A DNA stretch of 64,000 nt, taken from Lachnospiraceae bacterium YSD2013. GTDB taxonomy: Bacteria; Bacillota; Clostridia; Lachnospirales; Lachnospiraceae. The DNA lies in contig FMTX01000010.1 of assembly GCA_900100895.1 (NCBI GenBank), forward strand, positions 124,001 to 188,000. Direction: 5' to 3'. Below, piece by piece: positions 53,997-63,365 of this stretch (positions are counted from its first letter, which is position 1; each line of letters starts with the position of its first letter). The translations under genes were made by a program, and so were the position numbers. The notes under the pieces were generated by a model. That model was not told where the DNA came from. It did not search any database and saw only the letters and a program-made list of their open reading frames with translations.

Positions 53997-55496
53997 ATGA
54001 GTGAATTATTAGACAAATTCAAAGCGTACCTTGCAGAGACCACCAATCTCGGTCACGCTTCAACCCTTTTATACTGGGATCTGGAGACCTCAATGCCCAA
54101 GGAAGGCTTCAAAGGCCATTCCGACGCTCTCGCCTACCTTTCCACCGAGAGTTTCAAAAGAAGCACTTCCACCGAAATGGGCGAATTTCTTGACAAGTTA
54201 AGCGCGCCCGCAGAGTTCGATGCGCTTGATTCCGACTGGAAGTACATCGTTAAGCAAATGAAGAAAAACTACGACGAGAACAAGCGCGTTCCCGCAGATT
54301 TCTACCACGACTTCATCGTAGCTCAGAACGAAGCCGGCGTAGCATGGCAGGATGCGAAGGCCAAGAAAGACTTTTCAATCTTCGCCCCTCACCTTGAGAA
54401 GATGATTGATTTCACCAAGAAAATGATGGGCTATATGCGCCCCCACATGGAAGTTTACGACGCTCTCCTTGACTCCTACGAAGAAGGCATGGACTCAGCT
54501 ACCTACGACCGCGTATTTAACGAGTTAAAAGAAGGACTTCTCCCTCTTCTTAACAAGATTCTCGCAGCCAAGCCTTACGACGAGTCCAAATTCAAGAAAG
54601 AGTACGACATCCCCGCTCAGAAGGCTGTTGAAAAGTTCTTACTTGAGTACATCGGATTTTCTTTTGACAAAGGCTGCACAGGTGAGACCGAGCATCCTTT
54701 CACACTCAATTTCAACTCTAAGGATGTTCGCGTATCCAACCACTTCAGAACCGACAATGCGGTTGACCCTATGTTCTCCGCTATTCACGAAGGCGGACAC
54801 GCTATCTTTGAGCAGAACGTAGCCGAGCGCCTCGACGATACCGTTGCCGGCTCCTGCAATTACTTAGGTCTCCATGAAAGCCAGTCCCGTTTCTACGAGA
54901 ACGTTCTCGGACGTAACATTAACTTCTGGAAGCCTATCTACGCTAAGCTTCAGGAAATCGACCCTGACTTTAAGGACATCACAATCGACGAGTTCTACCG
55001 CTATATCAACAGCGTTAAGAACTCACTCATCCGCACTCAGGCCGACGAGGTTACATATTGCCTCCACGTCATCGTGCGTTACGAAATCGAGCAGGAAATC
55101 TTCAGAAACAACGTACCCGTTTCCGAGCTTCCCGCCCTTTGGAACAAGAAAATGGAGGAATATCTCCACATCACTCCTCCCACCGACGCAGAAGGCATCT
55201 TACAGGATATGCACTGGAGCGACGGAAGCTTCGGTTACTTTCCCACATACCTTCTCGGTACCATCTACGACGGAATGTTCCTTGAAGCTGTTGAGAAAGA
55301 CCTCGGCTCCATCGACACAGTTCTTGCCGAAGGTCGTATCAAGGACATCACCAAGTGGCTCAACGAGCACATCCATCAGTACGGAAGCTCCCGCAAGCCC
55401 AAGGAAGTCATTCAGGCAGTATGTGGCCGCGAAGTAAGCGCTCAGCCTATCCTTAAGTACTTTACCGAGAAGTACACCAAGATTTACAATCTATAA
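53997..55496 (+). CDS. Carboxypeptidase M32 (thermostable carboxypeptidase-like)
   Basis: A 499-residue metallocarboxypeptidase, the usual M32 size. The zinc motif HEGGH lies near residues 264-268 (SAIHEGGHAIFEQ), with the third ligand in GLHESQSRFYEN about 30 residues on. No signal peptide, so it acts in the cytoplasm, trimming C-terminal residues from peptides. It is the only plus-strand gene in the window, with its own promoter and terminator, and shows a uniform codon choice (CTC, TAC, AAC, GAC, GAG) suggesting strong expression. Confidence 0.96.
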   Translation: MSELLDKFKAYLAETTNLGHASTLLYWDLETSMPKEGFKGHSDALAYLSTESFKRSTSTEMGEFLDKLSAPAEFDALDSDWKYIVKQMKKNYDENKRVPADFYHDFIVAQNEAGVAWQDAKAKKDFSIFAPHLEKMIDFTKKMMGYMRPHMEVYDALLDSYEEGMDSATYDRVFNELKEGLLPLLNKILAAKPYDESKFKKEYDIPAQKAVEKFLLEYIGFSFDKGCTGETEHPFTLNFNSKDVRVSNHFRTDNAVDPMFSAIHEGGHAIFEQNVAERLDDTVAGSCNYLGLHESQSRFYENVLGRNINFWKPIYAKLQEIDPDFKDITIDEFYRYINSVKNSLIRTQADEVTYCLHVIVRYEIEQEIFRNNVPVSELPALWNKKMEEYLHITPPTDAEGILQDMHWSDGSFGYFPTYLLGTIYDGMFLEAVEKDLGSIDTVLAEGRIKDITKWLNEHIHQYGSSRKPKEVIQAVCGREVSAQPILKYFTEKYTKIYNL

Positions 55497-55511
55497 TTTC
55501 AGGCATGATAA

Positions 55512-55546
55512 AGCCGCGGGGCTATCAACAGCTCCGCGGCTATTTT
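55512..55546. terminator. Bidirectional terminator between convergent genes
   Basis: AGCCGCGGGGCT / AGCTCCGCGGCT stem (one wobble), then ATTTT on the plus strand. It serves the M32 gene and, on the minus strand, the end of the phosphoesterase gene at 55552 (AAAA precedes the stem on the plus strand). Confidence 0.75.
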
Positions 55547-55551
55547 AAACT

Positions 55552-56883
55552 CTATTTAACCGTTCTTAAATCATCCGGATACAAAGGCTTATCCATATAT
55601 ACATCCACGAACTTATCACGCTCCACACCGTAATCGGTATATGAGTTCTTGTGCTCCTGGGTGAAGCTTCCGTCAGGCTTAATCGTGATTACGCAGGCGC
55701 CTCGCTGGGTTCCCGACTTCATAATCTTGTCACCGTACGCTTCATTGTCAACGGAATAACCGTATGCCAAAAGAACGCCTTTATACTTAACCACAGCATT
55801 GTTTACGTGGTCGTGTCCGCAGAAAATCGCTTCAACCGCACCCATATTCTCGCACAGCACTTCAAAGAAGTTGTCGAGCTTATCGGGTGTTTTGTCGGTA
55901 CGATTCAATCCGCCGTAGCATACTTTCTCATCCCAGACTCCGGATATGAATTCGGTGTCGACGGGATTGTTCTTTTGCTTAAACTCAATGATGTTGCCCT
56001 TATCGTCCTTAACCTCTTCGATTAAATCGTCAAGGGCTGTTCTGTACTCGCCAATCGGAATGTGCATGAATGTAATCGTCGGAACGTACTCGCCTTCCGG
56101 AAGACCTGCCTCGAGAGAAAGCTTCTTAACCGTCTCTGCTGCCCAGTCAACCTGAGCGTCGTGAATTACATCATACTTACCCTTAACCGTCGCCATGAAG
56201 GACTTGTCCACGTAATCATTGGAGTCGATGAGCATTATAAGCTTCACAACCTCGCCGGCGGTGTTCTTGACACGAATAAACTGATTGGTTACGCTCGGAA
56301 CCGACGGCGCATCAAGGTCGGTGAAATCCTGCTTAAAGAAGCAGTACTCCGAGTAGTCGCTTGCGTACAAATCACCGATGTCCTGCCTGCTTGCATAGTC
56401 CATGGCCTCGGTGTCGTGGTTACCGAATACGGTGGTAAAATAAACCTGCTCGTGGTCGAAAATATCTATAAAGGTCTTAGCTACCATCTTGTTGTTGAAA
56501 GTACCGCTTCCGTTGTATCCGGGCGGGATAAGGCAATAGGTGTTGTCGCCGCCGCAGATTACGATGTCGGGCTTTTCTTTTTGCAACATGGTAATAACTT
56601 CGTAGATGGTCTTCTTATCGTTCTTGTAAGTCCAGAATCCACCGCCCAGGTGCACATCTGTAATATGCATGATGCGAAGGTCGCCGTCTGTTGTGATGGT
56701 GATGTATCCGTTTTCTTCTACCGGAACAATGCGGTCGGCGGAATACTCAACCGGCGCGAAAGTCTTAATGTACTTGCGAAGGCTTACATTCACCAACACG
56801 TTCACAAGGAAGAGCACCAGATACAGTGCCACAATTACCCCTAATGTGATACATAACCTTTTGAGCCATTTTCTTTTTTTCAT
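55552..56883 (-). CDS. Membrane-anchored metallophosphoesterase
   Basis: A 443-residue calcineurin-like phosphoesterase with an N-terminal membrane anchor (CITLGVIVALYLVLFLVNVLV, residues ~10-30). The five metal motifs are present: ITDVHLGGG, CGGDNTY, FGNHDTEAM, TFMHIP and CGHDHVNN. The active site is predicted to face outward. The substrate is unknown; nucleotides or cell-envelope phosphoesters are possible. ATG at 56883 is preferred (AAGGAT upstream); a TTG two codons earlier is less likely. Confidence 0.88.
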   Translation of the reverse strand: MKKRKWLKRLCITLGVIVALYLVLFLVNVLVNVSLRKYIKTFAPVEYSADRIVPVEENGYITITTDGDLRIMHITDVHLGGGFWTYKNDKKTIYEVITMLQKEKPDIVICGGDNTYCLIPPGYNGSGTFNNKMVAKTFIDIFDHEQVYFTTVFGNHDTEAMDYASRQDIGDLYASDYSEYCFFKQDFTDLDAPSVPSVTNQFIRVKNTAGEVVKLIMLIDSNDYVDKSFMATVKGKYDVIHDAQVDWAAETVKKLSLEAGLPEGEYVPTITFMHIPIGEYRTALDDLIEEVKDDKGNIIEFKQKNNPVDTEFISGVWDEKVCYGGLNRTDKTPDKLDNFFEVLCENMGAVEAIFCGHDHVNNAVVKYKGVLLAYGYSVDNEAYGDKIMKSGTQRGACVITIKPDGSFTQEHKNSYTDYGVERDKFVDVYMDKPLYPDDLRTVK

Positions 56884-56906
56884 AGTCAACTTATCCTTTG
56901 TAATAT

Positions 56907-59051
56907 TTATGCAAATCTCTGAAGGGTTCTGAAGAGATCTTTGACGTTAATCGGCTTAGCCAGATGAGCGTCCATTCCCGCCATAAGTGCTTTCTTGCGG
57001 TCTTCCTCGAAGGCGTTGGCAGTCATTGCAATGATGGGTAGCTTAGCGTACTTGGAATCCGCGAAACTTCTGATGGCGCCCGTTGCTTTGTATCCGTCCA
57101 TGTAAGGCATCTGCACATCCATGAGCACATAGTCGTAGTAATCCGGAGCCTTCTGAAGCACCATCTCGACCGCCACCGAACCGTCGTTGGCTTCTTCGAC
57201 TATAAGCCCGCGACTCTCTAAGATATGCTTGGCAATCTCTCTGTTCATGTCATTATCTTCAGCAAGAAGAACGCGCTTGAACTCAAGGCCCTTATCGTAA
57301 TCCACTTCCTCGTCTGCAGAATCGGGAGATACGTTCTCGGCAATTCTAAAGTCGATTCTTATGGATACAATCGTTCCGGTACCAAGCTCACTCTTAACAT
57401 CTATGGTACCGCCCATCATGTCCACCAGTTCCTTGGTAATTGCCATACCGAGTCCCGCGCCTTCTACGCCGCTTGCGGTCGTGGAACGTTCTCTCGAGAA
57501 GGATTCGAAAATGTGCTTTACGAACTCTTCGCTCATGCCGATACCGGTGTCCGTAACCGTGAACTTAAATCTTGCGTATCCCAGTCGCTTTCCGGGAAGC
57601 TCTTCCACGATGAAGCTGATGTTACCGCCGGGCTTCGTATATTTAACCGAGTTACTGATAATATTCGTAAATATCCTGTTAAGGCGCGCTGCGTCGCAGA
57701 ATATCATGTTGTGTTCTATATCACGATATTCGATTGTCATATTAAGGCCGTGGGCCACTCCGTCCTGCTTGGATAACTGGAAGCAGTTGCCCGTCGCAAC
57801 CTTAATGTCGTTGGGCATCTCTTCTATGGCAATCTTACCGTTCTCGATTCGCGCCATATCAAGGACGTCGTTAACAAGGCTTAACAGCTGATGGCTGGCA
57901 AGCTTAACCTTCTGCAGGCACTCGTCTCTCTTCTCGGGATTACCCGCATTGCTCTCCGCCATATCGGTGTAGCCTATGATAGCGTTCATAGGAGTTCTGA
58001 TATCGTGGCTCATGTTAAAAAGAAAAGTACTCTTGGCCTTACTTGCTTCCTCGGCGCGTTTATTGGCCTCGATAAGCTCGATTCGGCGGTTCTGCTCTTC
58101 TCTTGTTTCTATCTCTCTGTTTGCTATACCGATTACGATAATCTTTGGGCGCGCGTTAACATTACCGACCTTAACGCATTTAGCCTCAAATATCTCTTCC
58201 GAACCGTTAATGAGGCACCTGAACCGCTTAATAACAAGGCTCGTCTCTCTTAACGCCTCTCTTAAATGCGTAACGCTTCCGGCAAAGAACATGTCCTCTC
58301 TGTCGTCTTCCTGTACAACCGTATTCACATAGATTCTGTATGCAGGCGAATAATTTATCTTATCCTTGAAGAACTCTCCGAAATGAGCCTCCATCGCCGA
58401 GTCGGTTCGGATAGGCGTAAGCGAATCCGTATCAAGGTCTACGTAAAAAGCAGACGCATATTCATTGGCCAGGACTTCGATAATGGATTTATCAAGCTCT
58501 AACTGACGTTTCTGCTTCTCTGCTTCTCTTTCCTGAAGCCTAGACTGTCTTCTTCTTGCAATTTCACTGTATATGATTACCGAAACGGAACGAAGCAAGA
58601 ATCTGTCGTCCACGGATTTCTTGGGATTATCAAGACCTAAGAAGCCCACAATCGTCTTACCGTTTTTGATGGGGCTTAAGATAATACTTTCAACTTTCTG
58701 GGAAATAAGTGTGTCGTAGACGTAGCCGCCCCTGATTTCATCTTCAACGGATGCAATCCAGACCTCACCTTCTTTGCCGTACTCTTCGAGCCAGGTGGAT
58801 ATAATGTCCTGAGGATAGGTCATGGTCTTGTCTATGGGTTTAAGTCCCTCGCGGCACCACTCATAGGTATTCTTGTAGCACTCTTCGTCTTCGTAGAGCT
58901 CATAGAGATAGCAACGGTCCGCACTATAAAAACGCGCAGTAATAGAAAGCACTCTTTCCACTGCCGCGTCAGTATCTTTTTCCCTATATATGGCATCAAT
59001 GCTTCGTCTCAACGCATCTTCGCTTTTACGATGTGCTTCGTACTTTCTCAT
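56907..59051 (-). CDS. Hybrid sensor histidine kinase / response regulator
   Basis: A 714-residue soluble protein. A GAF domain (residues ~10-165), a PAS-like region (~190-320), HisKA with FLFNMSHDIRTPMNAIIGYT (near 345), HATPase_c with N, G1 and G2 boxes (FTNIISNSVKYT, TDTGIGMSEEF, GAGLGMAITKELV), then a receiver domain with phospho-acceptor in YVLMDVQMPYMDGY (near residue 645). No membrane helices, so the signal is cytoplasmic. No output regulator is adjacent, so the partner is elsewhere. GGAG lies five bases before the ATG. Confidence 0.94.
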   Translation of the reverse strand: MRKYEAHRKSEDALRRSIDAIYREKDTDAAVERVLSITARFYSADRCYLYELYEDEECYKNTYEWCREGLKPIDKTMTYPQDIISTWLEEYGKEGEVWIASVEDEIRGGYVYDTLISQKVESIILSPIKNGKTIVGFLGLDNPKKSVDDRFLLRSVSVIIYSEIARRRQSRLQEREAEKQKRQLELDKSIIEVLANEYASAFYVDLDTDSLTPIRTDSAMEAHFGEFFKDKINYSPAYRIYVNTVVQEDDREDMFFAGSVTHLREALRETSLVIKRFRCLINGSEEIFEAKCVKVGNVNARPKIIVIGIANREIETREEQNRRIELIEANKRAEEASKAKSTFLFNMSHDIRTPMNAIIGYTDMAESNAGNPEKRDECLQKVKLASHQLLSLVNDVLDMARIENGKIAIEEMPNDIKVATGNCFQLSKQDGVAHGLNMTIEYRDIEHNMIFCDAARLNRIFTNIISNSVKYTKPGGNISFIVEELPGKRLGYARFKFTVTDTGIGMSEEFVKHIFESFSRERSTTASGVEGAGLGMAITKELVDMMGGTIDVKSELGTGTIVSIRIDFRIAENVSPDSADEEVDYDKGLEFKRVLLAEDNDMNREIAKHILESRGLIVEEANDGSVAVEMVLQKAPDYYDYVLMDVQMPYMDGYKATGAIRSFADSKYAKLPIIAMTANAFEEDRKKALMAGMDAHLAKPINVKDLFRTLQRFA

Positions 59052-59101
59052 AGGTTCTCCGATGTAACAAAAGTCGAACCCATATACACCAATGTGGAAT
59101 A

Positions 59102-59165
59102 ATTATATCGCAAAAAGTTGTCAGAAATCAACCATAACTACGAAAATATTGACGGATTTTTCGTA
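59102..59165 (-). promoter_or_regulatory. Predicted promoter of the hybrid kinase gene with upstream dyad
   Basis: Minus-strand -35 TTGATT (59126-59131), 18 bp, -10 TATAAT (59102-59107). Just upstream, TACGAAAA (59139-59146) and TTTTCGTA (59158-59165) form a perfect 8-bp dyad that could bind an activator. Confidence 0.45.
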
Positions 59166-59183
59166 ATAATTTTTACATTTATG

Positions 59184-59218
59184 TGCAAAAGAAAAGAGCC
59201 ACACCTGAGTATGGCTCT
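59184..59218 (-). terminator. Terminator of the PRTase-like gene
   Basis: Minus-strand AGAGCCA-N10-GTGGCTCT followed by TTTTCTTTTGC, 12 bases after the stop. Confidence 0.8.
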
Positions 59219-59230
59219 GAAATCTTTCTT

Positions 59231-59875
59231 TTACCTAAGTTGCGAGTATCCGTAACCGTTTACAAATGCATCAATCGGAACCTTTGCATCGCACATAGGG
59301 CACTCGCCGTGGTTGTATGCTTTGTAGTCCGGAAGGTCGCCTGCTTTGAACAGCGAAGAAACGTGGATGCCGCAGATAGAATTAATCATGCTGAATACGG
59401 ACGTGATACCTGTAATGTGGCCACCGTAGTAGTTGATACACTCAAGACATCTGTGAAGCGTCATACCTGTGGTGGTGGATGCAAGAAGCAGGAATACGTT
59501 CTTGCCTTCAATCATGGGAACCAGATTCTGTCTGAAGATAATCTGACCGGTCGAATTAAACTCGGGGCTTACAACGTAAATCGTCTTGTGGGCGTTCATG
59601 GAAATGATGCCGGCTCTGGTAAGTTCATCGGCAAGATAAGCACCGATAACTTCGCTTCCGTCCATACATACGATGGTGTCCACGATGGTATTGGATGAGT
59701 ACTTGGAAGCAATGGCTTTGGCTACATTCTTGGCTTCGCTGGCTCTCATCTTGGTCATGGTCATATCGATGTAGTAATTGATGTGGGAGTGCGAAGTAAC
59801 GAAATGACCCGGGATTACCCTGATTTTAATGTCGGGAAACTTCTTAGAATAAATAGATGTCATGCGTTGTTCCAT
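59231..59875 (-). CDS. Orotate phosphoribosyltransferase-like PRTase with altered PRPP loop
   Basis: A 214-residue type I phosphoribosyltransferase-like protein. The fold order fits (KIRVIPGHFVTSHSHINYYID at the N-terminus, TIVCMDGSEVIGAYLADEL as the substrate-side loop, a PRPP-loop-like KNVFLLLASTTTGMTLHRC). The normal PRPP loop has two acidic residues before TTG; here they are A and S, so catalysis is doubtful or the ligand differs. The tail carries CPMCDAKVPIDAF, a CxxC pair with a possible upstream His/Cys that may bind zinc. No pyrimidine genes are adjacent. Promoter -35 TTGACT, -10 TAAAAT at 59945-59972. Confidence 0.72.
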   Translation of the reverse strand: MEQRMTSIYSKKFPDIKIRVIPGHFVTSHSHINYYIDMTMTKMRASEAKNVAKAIASKYSSNTIVDTIVCMDGSEVIGAYLADELTRAGIISMNAHKTIYVVSPEFNSTGQIIFRQNLVPMIEGKNVFLLLASTTTGMTLHRCLECINYYGGHITGITSVFSMINSICGIHVSSLFKAGDLPDYKAYNHGECPMCDAKVPIDAFVNGYGYSQLR

Positions 59876-59944
59876 GCTGTATCCTCCGTATGTGAAAAGT
59901 TTACCCCGTTCTCGGTATGAGATTGTACCTCTGTCCTTGATTCC

Positions 59945-59972
59945 ATTTTACCACAATATGAAGGTTAGTCAA
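59945..59972 (-). promoter_or_regulatory. Predicted promoter of the PRTase-like gene
   Basis: Minus-strand -35 TTGACT (59967-59972), 16-bp spacer, -10 TAAAAT (59945-59950), leaving a ~60-base leader before the GGAGG site. Confidence 0.5.
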
Positions 59973-60043
59973 CAAATTATCTGTCAATTTAAACAAATCT
60001 TTAATATTTTCACAACGAGCACCTTCTTTTGCTACTCAGGCAA

Positions 60044-60070
60044 AAGAAAAAGACACCGACTCGCGGTGCC
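60044..60070 (-). terminator. Terminator of the dtd-SseB-glycosidase operon
   Basis: Minus-strand GGCACCG-N5-CGGTGTC followed by TTTTTCTTTTGCC, 12 bases after the glycosidase stop. Confidence 0.8.
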
Positions 60071-60082
60071 TTAATCCATTTA

Positions 60083-61612
60083 TTATTTCAATACCTTCTT
60101 AAGTCTAATAGCCATATAGGGCTTGCCGGGAAGCTCGATCTTGAACTTACCGGAGAACGTGCCGACTTTCTTAACGGTCATGTCCCATGTATCAATTACC
60201 TCGACTTCGTAGAGGGAATCGTCCTTAATGTTAAATTCTCTGTAGCCGGGGCGCATGAAGCTGTAATAGTCTATGCGGTAACCGGTCTTTGCTTCAAGCG
60301 TGTCGTCCTCGCATACGGCTGTAACGCAGTCCCACTCGGCGGGAACTTTCTTAAGTCCGTGGCCCGGAGTCTCACTGAGAATCTTAAGCAAGAACTTGAC
60401 CCTCTTCCAGCTTTCTCCATGAAGCTTGCCACCGTGTGACCACCAGAGGATGCCCTCGTCATTAAGGAATGTCTCACCATGGCCCGGATAGCCTCCGCGC
60501 ATGGCTCCTTCCCAGAAACGTCTGACCATCTCCTCACCGGGGATGTTACCCCAACCGCACTGGATGTTGCCTTCATACGCTATCTCGTCAAGCACTACGG
60601 GCTTACCGTACTTGTCTCTGAGTCCGTCGGTATCCTCGGCAGTCTTGTATAAATCGGTGCGCTGGTAGCTTACATGCGTAATCCAGGGCTCGCTGTGGTC
60701 GAATACCCTCAGGCAATTATGAATCGAGCGAAGGTGTCCGTAAGGGTCGTGCTCCTTGAAATAATTGCCGTAGAAGTTCCACACGGAATCATCACGGTTA
60801 GGCAGTATATCGAATTCATTGGCCATGGACCACCAGACATTCGAGTACGCCGCGAATCTGTTAATAATATAGTCAAGGTACCTTACCTCAACCTCACGGG
60901 GGAGATTCGAAAAGCCCCATCTGTCGTAAGGGTGGAATACGATTAAATCAGCTTCCACACCGATTTTCTTAAGCTCCTTAATGCACTTCTCGATATGCTG
61001 AAAGTGCGCGGGATTGAACCTGTCAAAGTCCCAGTTGTTGCCGACGGTCTTATAATCATAATCCATAAAGTTATCAGGCGTAATGAGATAACTGCCCACG
61101 GGCGTACCCTCGAAAGGATATGACCTCGGCTCGTCGAGATTGTACACGTAGTGCTTGGGGAATATGCAGAAACGAATCTTGTTAAAGCCCGCTTTGTCGA
61201 GGCTCTTAAGCGTCTCGGCGATGAGCTTGTCCTCTCTTAATTCCCACACGTAACATGTAGTGCCTACGCTGTAATAAGGCGTTCCGTCATCATAGGAGAA
61301 GTGAAACCTGTCGGTAACGCGCACCGGTCCGTGATTCTTCTTATCCGCCGCGGTTACTTTAAGCGTCCCGCTGTATGCTTCATCGGCAAAAGAACCTGTC
61401 ACGGTATACTCGTACATACCCTCATAAGAAGGCATAAAACGAACGACGTAATTGCCGAAGCCGTCATAGAAGCCGTTAACTTCTACCTCCTCGTGCTCGC
61501 CTTTAAATACAGCCTTAATATCGTAATCGATGAAAGGATTGCCGTCAGTCTTGCCGACAAATACCCTTTCAAACACATCATACTTTTTAACCTTAGAAAC
61601 GTCCTTAAGCAT
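60083..61612 (-). CDS. DUF5060/DUF4038-type glycoside hydrolase (cytoplasmic)
   Basis: A 509-residue protein. Residues ~5-95 are a DUF5060 beta-sandwich (YDVFERVFVGKTDGNPFIDYD region). Residues ~100-420 are a TIM-barrel of the DUF4038 apiosidase-like type with ANEFDILPNR (acid/base E) and VVLDEIAYEGN (nucleophile E), plus DFDRFNPAHFQHIEKCIKEL. Residues ~430-509 are a beta-rich C-terminal domain. No signal peptide, so it likely cleaves imported oligosaccharides. The sugar specificity is unknown. It starts seven bases after the SseB-like gene. Confidence 0.85.
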   Translation of the reverse strand: MLKDVSKVKKYDVFERVFVGKTDGNPFIDYDIKAVFKGEHEEVEVNGFYDGFGNYVVRFMPSYEGMYEYTVTGSFADEAYSGTLKVTAADKKNHGPVRVTDRFHFSYDDGTPYYSVGTTCYVWELREDKLIAETLKSLDKAGFNKIRFCIFPKHYVYNLDEPRSYPFEGTPVGSYLITPDNFMDYDYKTVGNNWDFDRFNPAHFQHIEKCIKELKKIGVEADLIVFHPYDRWGFSNLPREVEVRYLDYIINRFAAYSNVWWSMANEFDILPNRDDSVWNFYGNYFKEHDPYGHLRSIHNCLRVFDHSEPWITHVSYQRTDLYKTAEDTDGLRDKYGKPVVLDEIAYEGNIQCGWGNIPGEEMVRRFWEGAMRGGYPGHGETFLNDEGILWWSHGGKLHGESWKRVKFLLKILSETPGHGLKKVPAEWDCVTAVCEDDTLEAKTGYRIDYYSFMRPGYREFNIKDDSLYEVEVIDTWDMTVKKVGTFSGKFKIELPGKPYMAIRLKKVLK

Positions 61613-61619
61613 CAGCGCC

Positions 61620-62876
61620 TCATTTTCCTGCCAGACCGGCCTTCATACGTTTGAAATCATCTTCAGATACGTAAAGTGCAATACGATTCTCGCCGGTATA
61701 GTTAATTATCGCATCATAGCTGACCTCTGCCTCTTCAAGTGTCTGCACAAGGCATGCCCATGAAGGATCGTAAAGGAGACGAAGCTTGCCCCAGTCGGTA
61801 TAAAGTCTTGCCGCAGGTCTCTCACCGCGTCCGTTCTGAGCAGCCACACCGAGCTTGCCGTCTTCATCCTTGGCGGGAATGAGGAACTTAGCCTTCATAA
61901 GCTCAGCTTCCATGTATCCCTCGTAAATTCCGAAAGCAACCGATTCCTCGTTTTTCTCCGCATCAGCCATCTGATTGAGCAAAAGAATCCACTTCACAAG
62001 ATCGGGATTGCTGATATTGCCTGCTTCCGTACCGTCATCCTCAGGCTTCTCCACAAGCATTTCTGCGGGAATTCTAACGTCTGTATTGTTAATACGCACA
62101 CCGGCCGCACCGTTAATGTAGAAACATCCTCCGAGGAAAGGAATCATATTGTCCTTGGATATATGTCTTACTTCGTACAATTCGGGGTCAAACTCTGCCA
62201 TAACACGATTCTTAACAGCCTCGGTAAGTACCATAATATCGGGCATGGTAGCCGAATATGCCTTATCCTTGTGATTTATGATACGGTTAAACATGAAGGG
62301 CTCATTGGTACGCTTGGAGTACACTACATTGAGTCCGTCAAGTTCAAAAAGCTTGGTGCATACCGCATCCATAAGGCCTTCAAGACGCTTGGAGTACTTG
62401 TCTCCGTCATCCTTCTTATTGGACTTGTTAAGCTGATAGCGCCAGAAGCACATCCAAATCTCAGCAAGGTCCGAAAGTTCAAGATTCTTGTAGTCCTTCT
62501 CGTTAAGATCTAAGTCTCTTGCCACTACAAATACGTTGCCGAGTACGTTAAGATATGCTTTTCTTATTTCCTCGGGCGTAGCGCTCTCAGAGTGAACCAC
62601 AACACCGTTTCTAAGCGATAAACTGTCCTCACACTCAAAATATATTAAGAGGTTACACTCGCCTGCCTTGCTTACTGCCTCGAGCTCCTTGCCTCTTCTT
62701 AAGCATACTTTGGTAACCGTTACGCGATGCACACGGTCCTTGTCCTTGCCGGGATCCGTGAGCAAAAGATTCTCGCCCGGTGTTACGAATCCGGTCGCCT
62801 TTCCCTCAATAGCGTAGACTCCCGTCTCTCCGGTTAAGAACGCATTAATCGCTCCTACCACAAATGCCTTGTCCAT
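61620..62876 (-). CDS. SseB-like domain protein, unknown function
   Basis: A 418-residue soluble protein. The C-terminal ~130 residues look like an SseB domain (LMKAKFLIPAKDEDGKLG, YTDWGKLRLLYDPSWACLVQ, IALYVSEDDFKRMKAG). The N-terminal part has no motif I recognise. SseB-like domains are found in contexts of enhanced serine-sensitivity and type VII-associated immunity proteins, but the role here is open. ATG at 62876 with GGGAGG seven bases upstream is the clear start. Cotranscribed with dtd (18 bases) and the glycosidase. Confidence 0.72.
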   Translation of the reverse strand: MDKAFVVGAINAFLTGETGVYAIEGKATGFVTPGENLLLTDPGKDKDRVHRVTVTKVCLRRGKELEAVSKAGECNLLIYFECEDSLSLRNGVVVHSESATPEEIRKAYLNVLGNVFVVARDLDLNEKDYKNLELSDLAEIWMCFWRYQLNKSNKKDDGDKYSKRLEGLMDAVCTKLFELDGLNVVYSKRTNEPFMFNRIINHKDKAYSATMPDIMVLTEAVKNRVMAEFDPELYEVRHISKDNMIPFLGGCFYINGAAGVRINNTDVRIPAEMLVEKPEDDGTEAGNISNPDLVKWILLLNQMADAEKNEESVAFGIYEGYMEAELMKAKFLIPAKDEDGKLGVAAQNGRGERPAARLYTDWGKLRLLYDPSWACLVQTLEEAEVSYDAIINYTGENRIALYVSEDDFKRMKAGLAGK

Positions 62877-62894
62877 AAAAAATCCTCCCAAAAT

Positions 62895-63350
62895 TTATTT
62901 AAGTATTTCGTCCGAATCGAGCATAATCGTAAACGGTCCGTCATTCTCAAGACTAACCTTCATATCAGCTCCGAACTCGCCTGTTTGCGTATTAAGTGAA
63001 TAGGTGTTTCTCGCCTCCGAAATCATATGCTCATATAATGCATTGGCATGATCCGGTGCTCCGGCCCCGGTAAAAGAAGGCCTGTTGCCCTTTCTCGCAT
63101 CCGCATAAAGCGTAAACTGCGACACCAAAAGAAGGGAACCTCCCACATCGTTAATCGACAAATTGGTCTTATCGTTCTCATCCTTAAATATTCTTAAGTT
63201 CACAAGCTTCTTAAGCATCTTGTCGGCAATCTCAACCGTATCCGAATCGGACACGCCCACAAACACAAGATAGCCCTTATCGATTGAGCCCGTAACCCTG
63301 TCATCCACCGTGACGGATGCGTGGTTGACTAGCTGAATAAGAAGTCGCAT
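62895..63350 (-). CDS. dtd: D-aminoacyl-tRNA deacylase
   Basis: A 151-residue DTD of normal length. It has the two active-site motifs [17 protein letters not shown] (near residue 78) and the C-terminal [11 protein letters not shown]. It hydrolyses D-amino acids from mischarged tRNA. The GGGAGG site lies five bases before the ATG. Its leader can form two mutually exclusive hairpins. First gene of the dtd-SseB-glycosidase operon. Confidence 0.95.
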   Translation of the reverse strand: MRLLIQLVNHASVTVDDRVTGSIDKGYLVFVGVSDSDTVEIADKMLKKLVNLRIFKDENDKTNLSINDVGGSLLLVSQFTLYADARKGNRPSFTGAGAPDHANALYEHMISEARNTYSLNTQTGEFGADMKVSLENDGPFTIMLDSDEILK

Positions 63351-63365
63351 AACAGCCTCCCTTCG

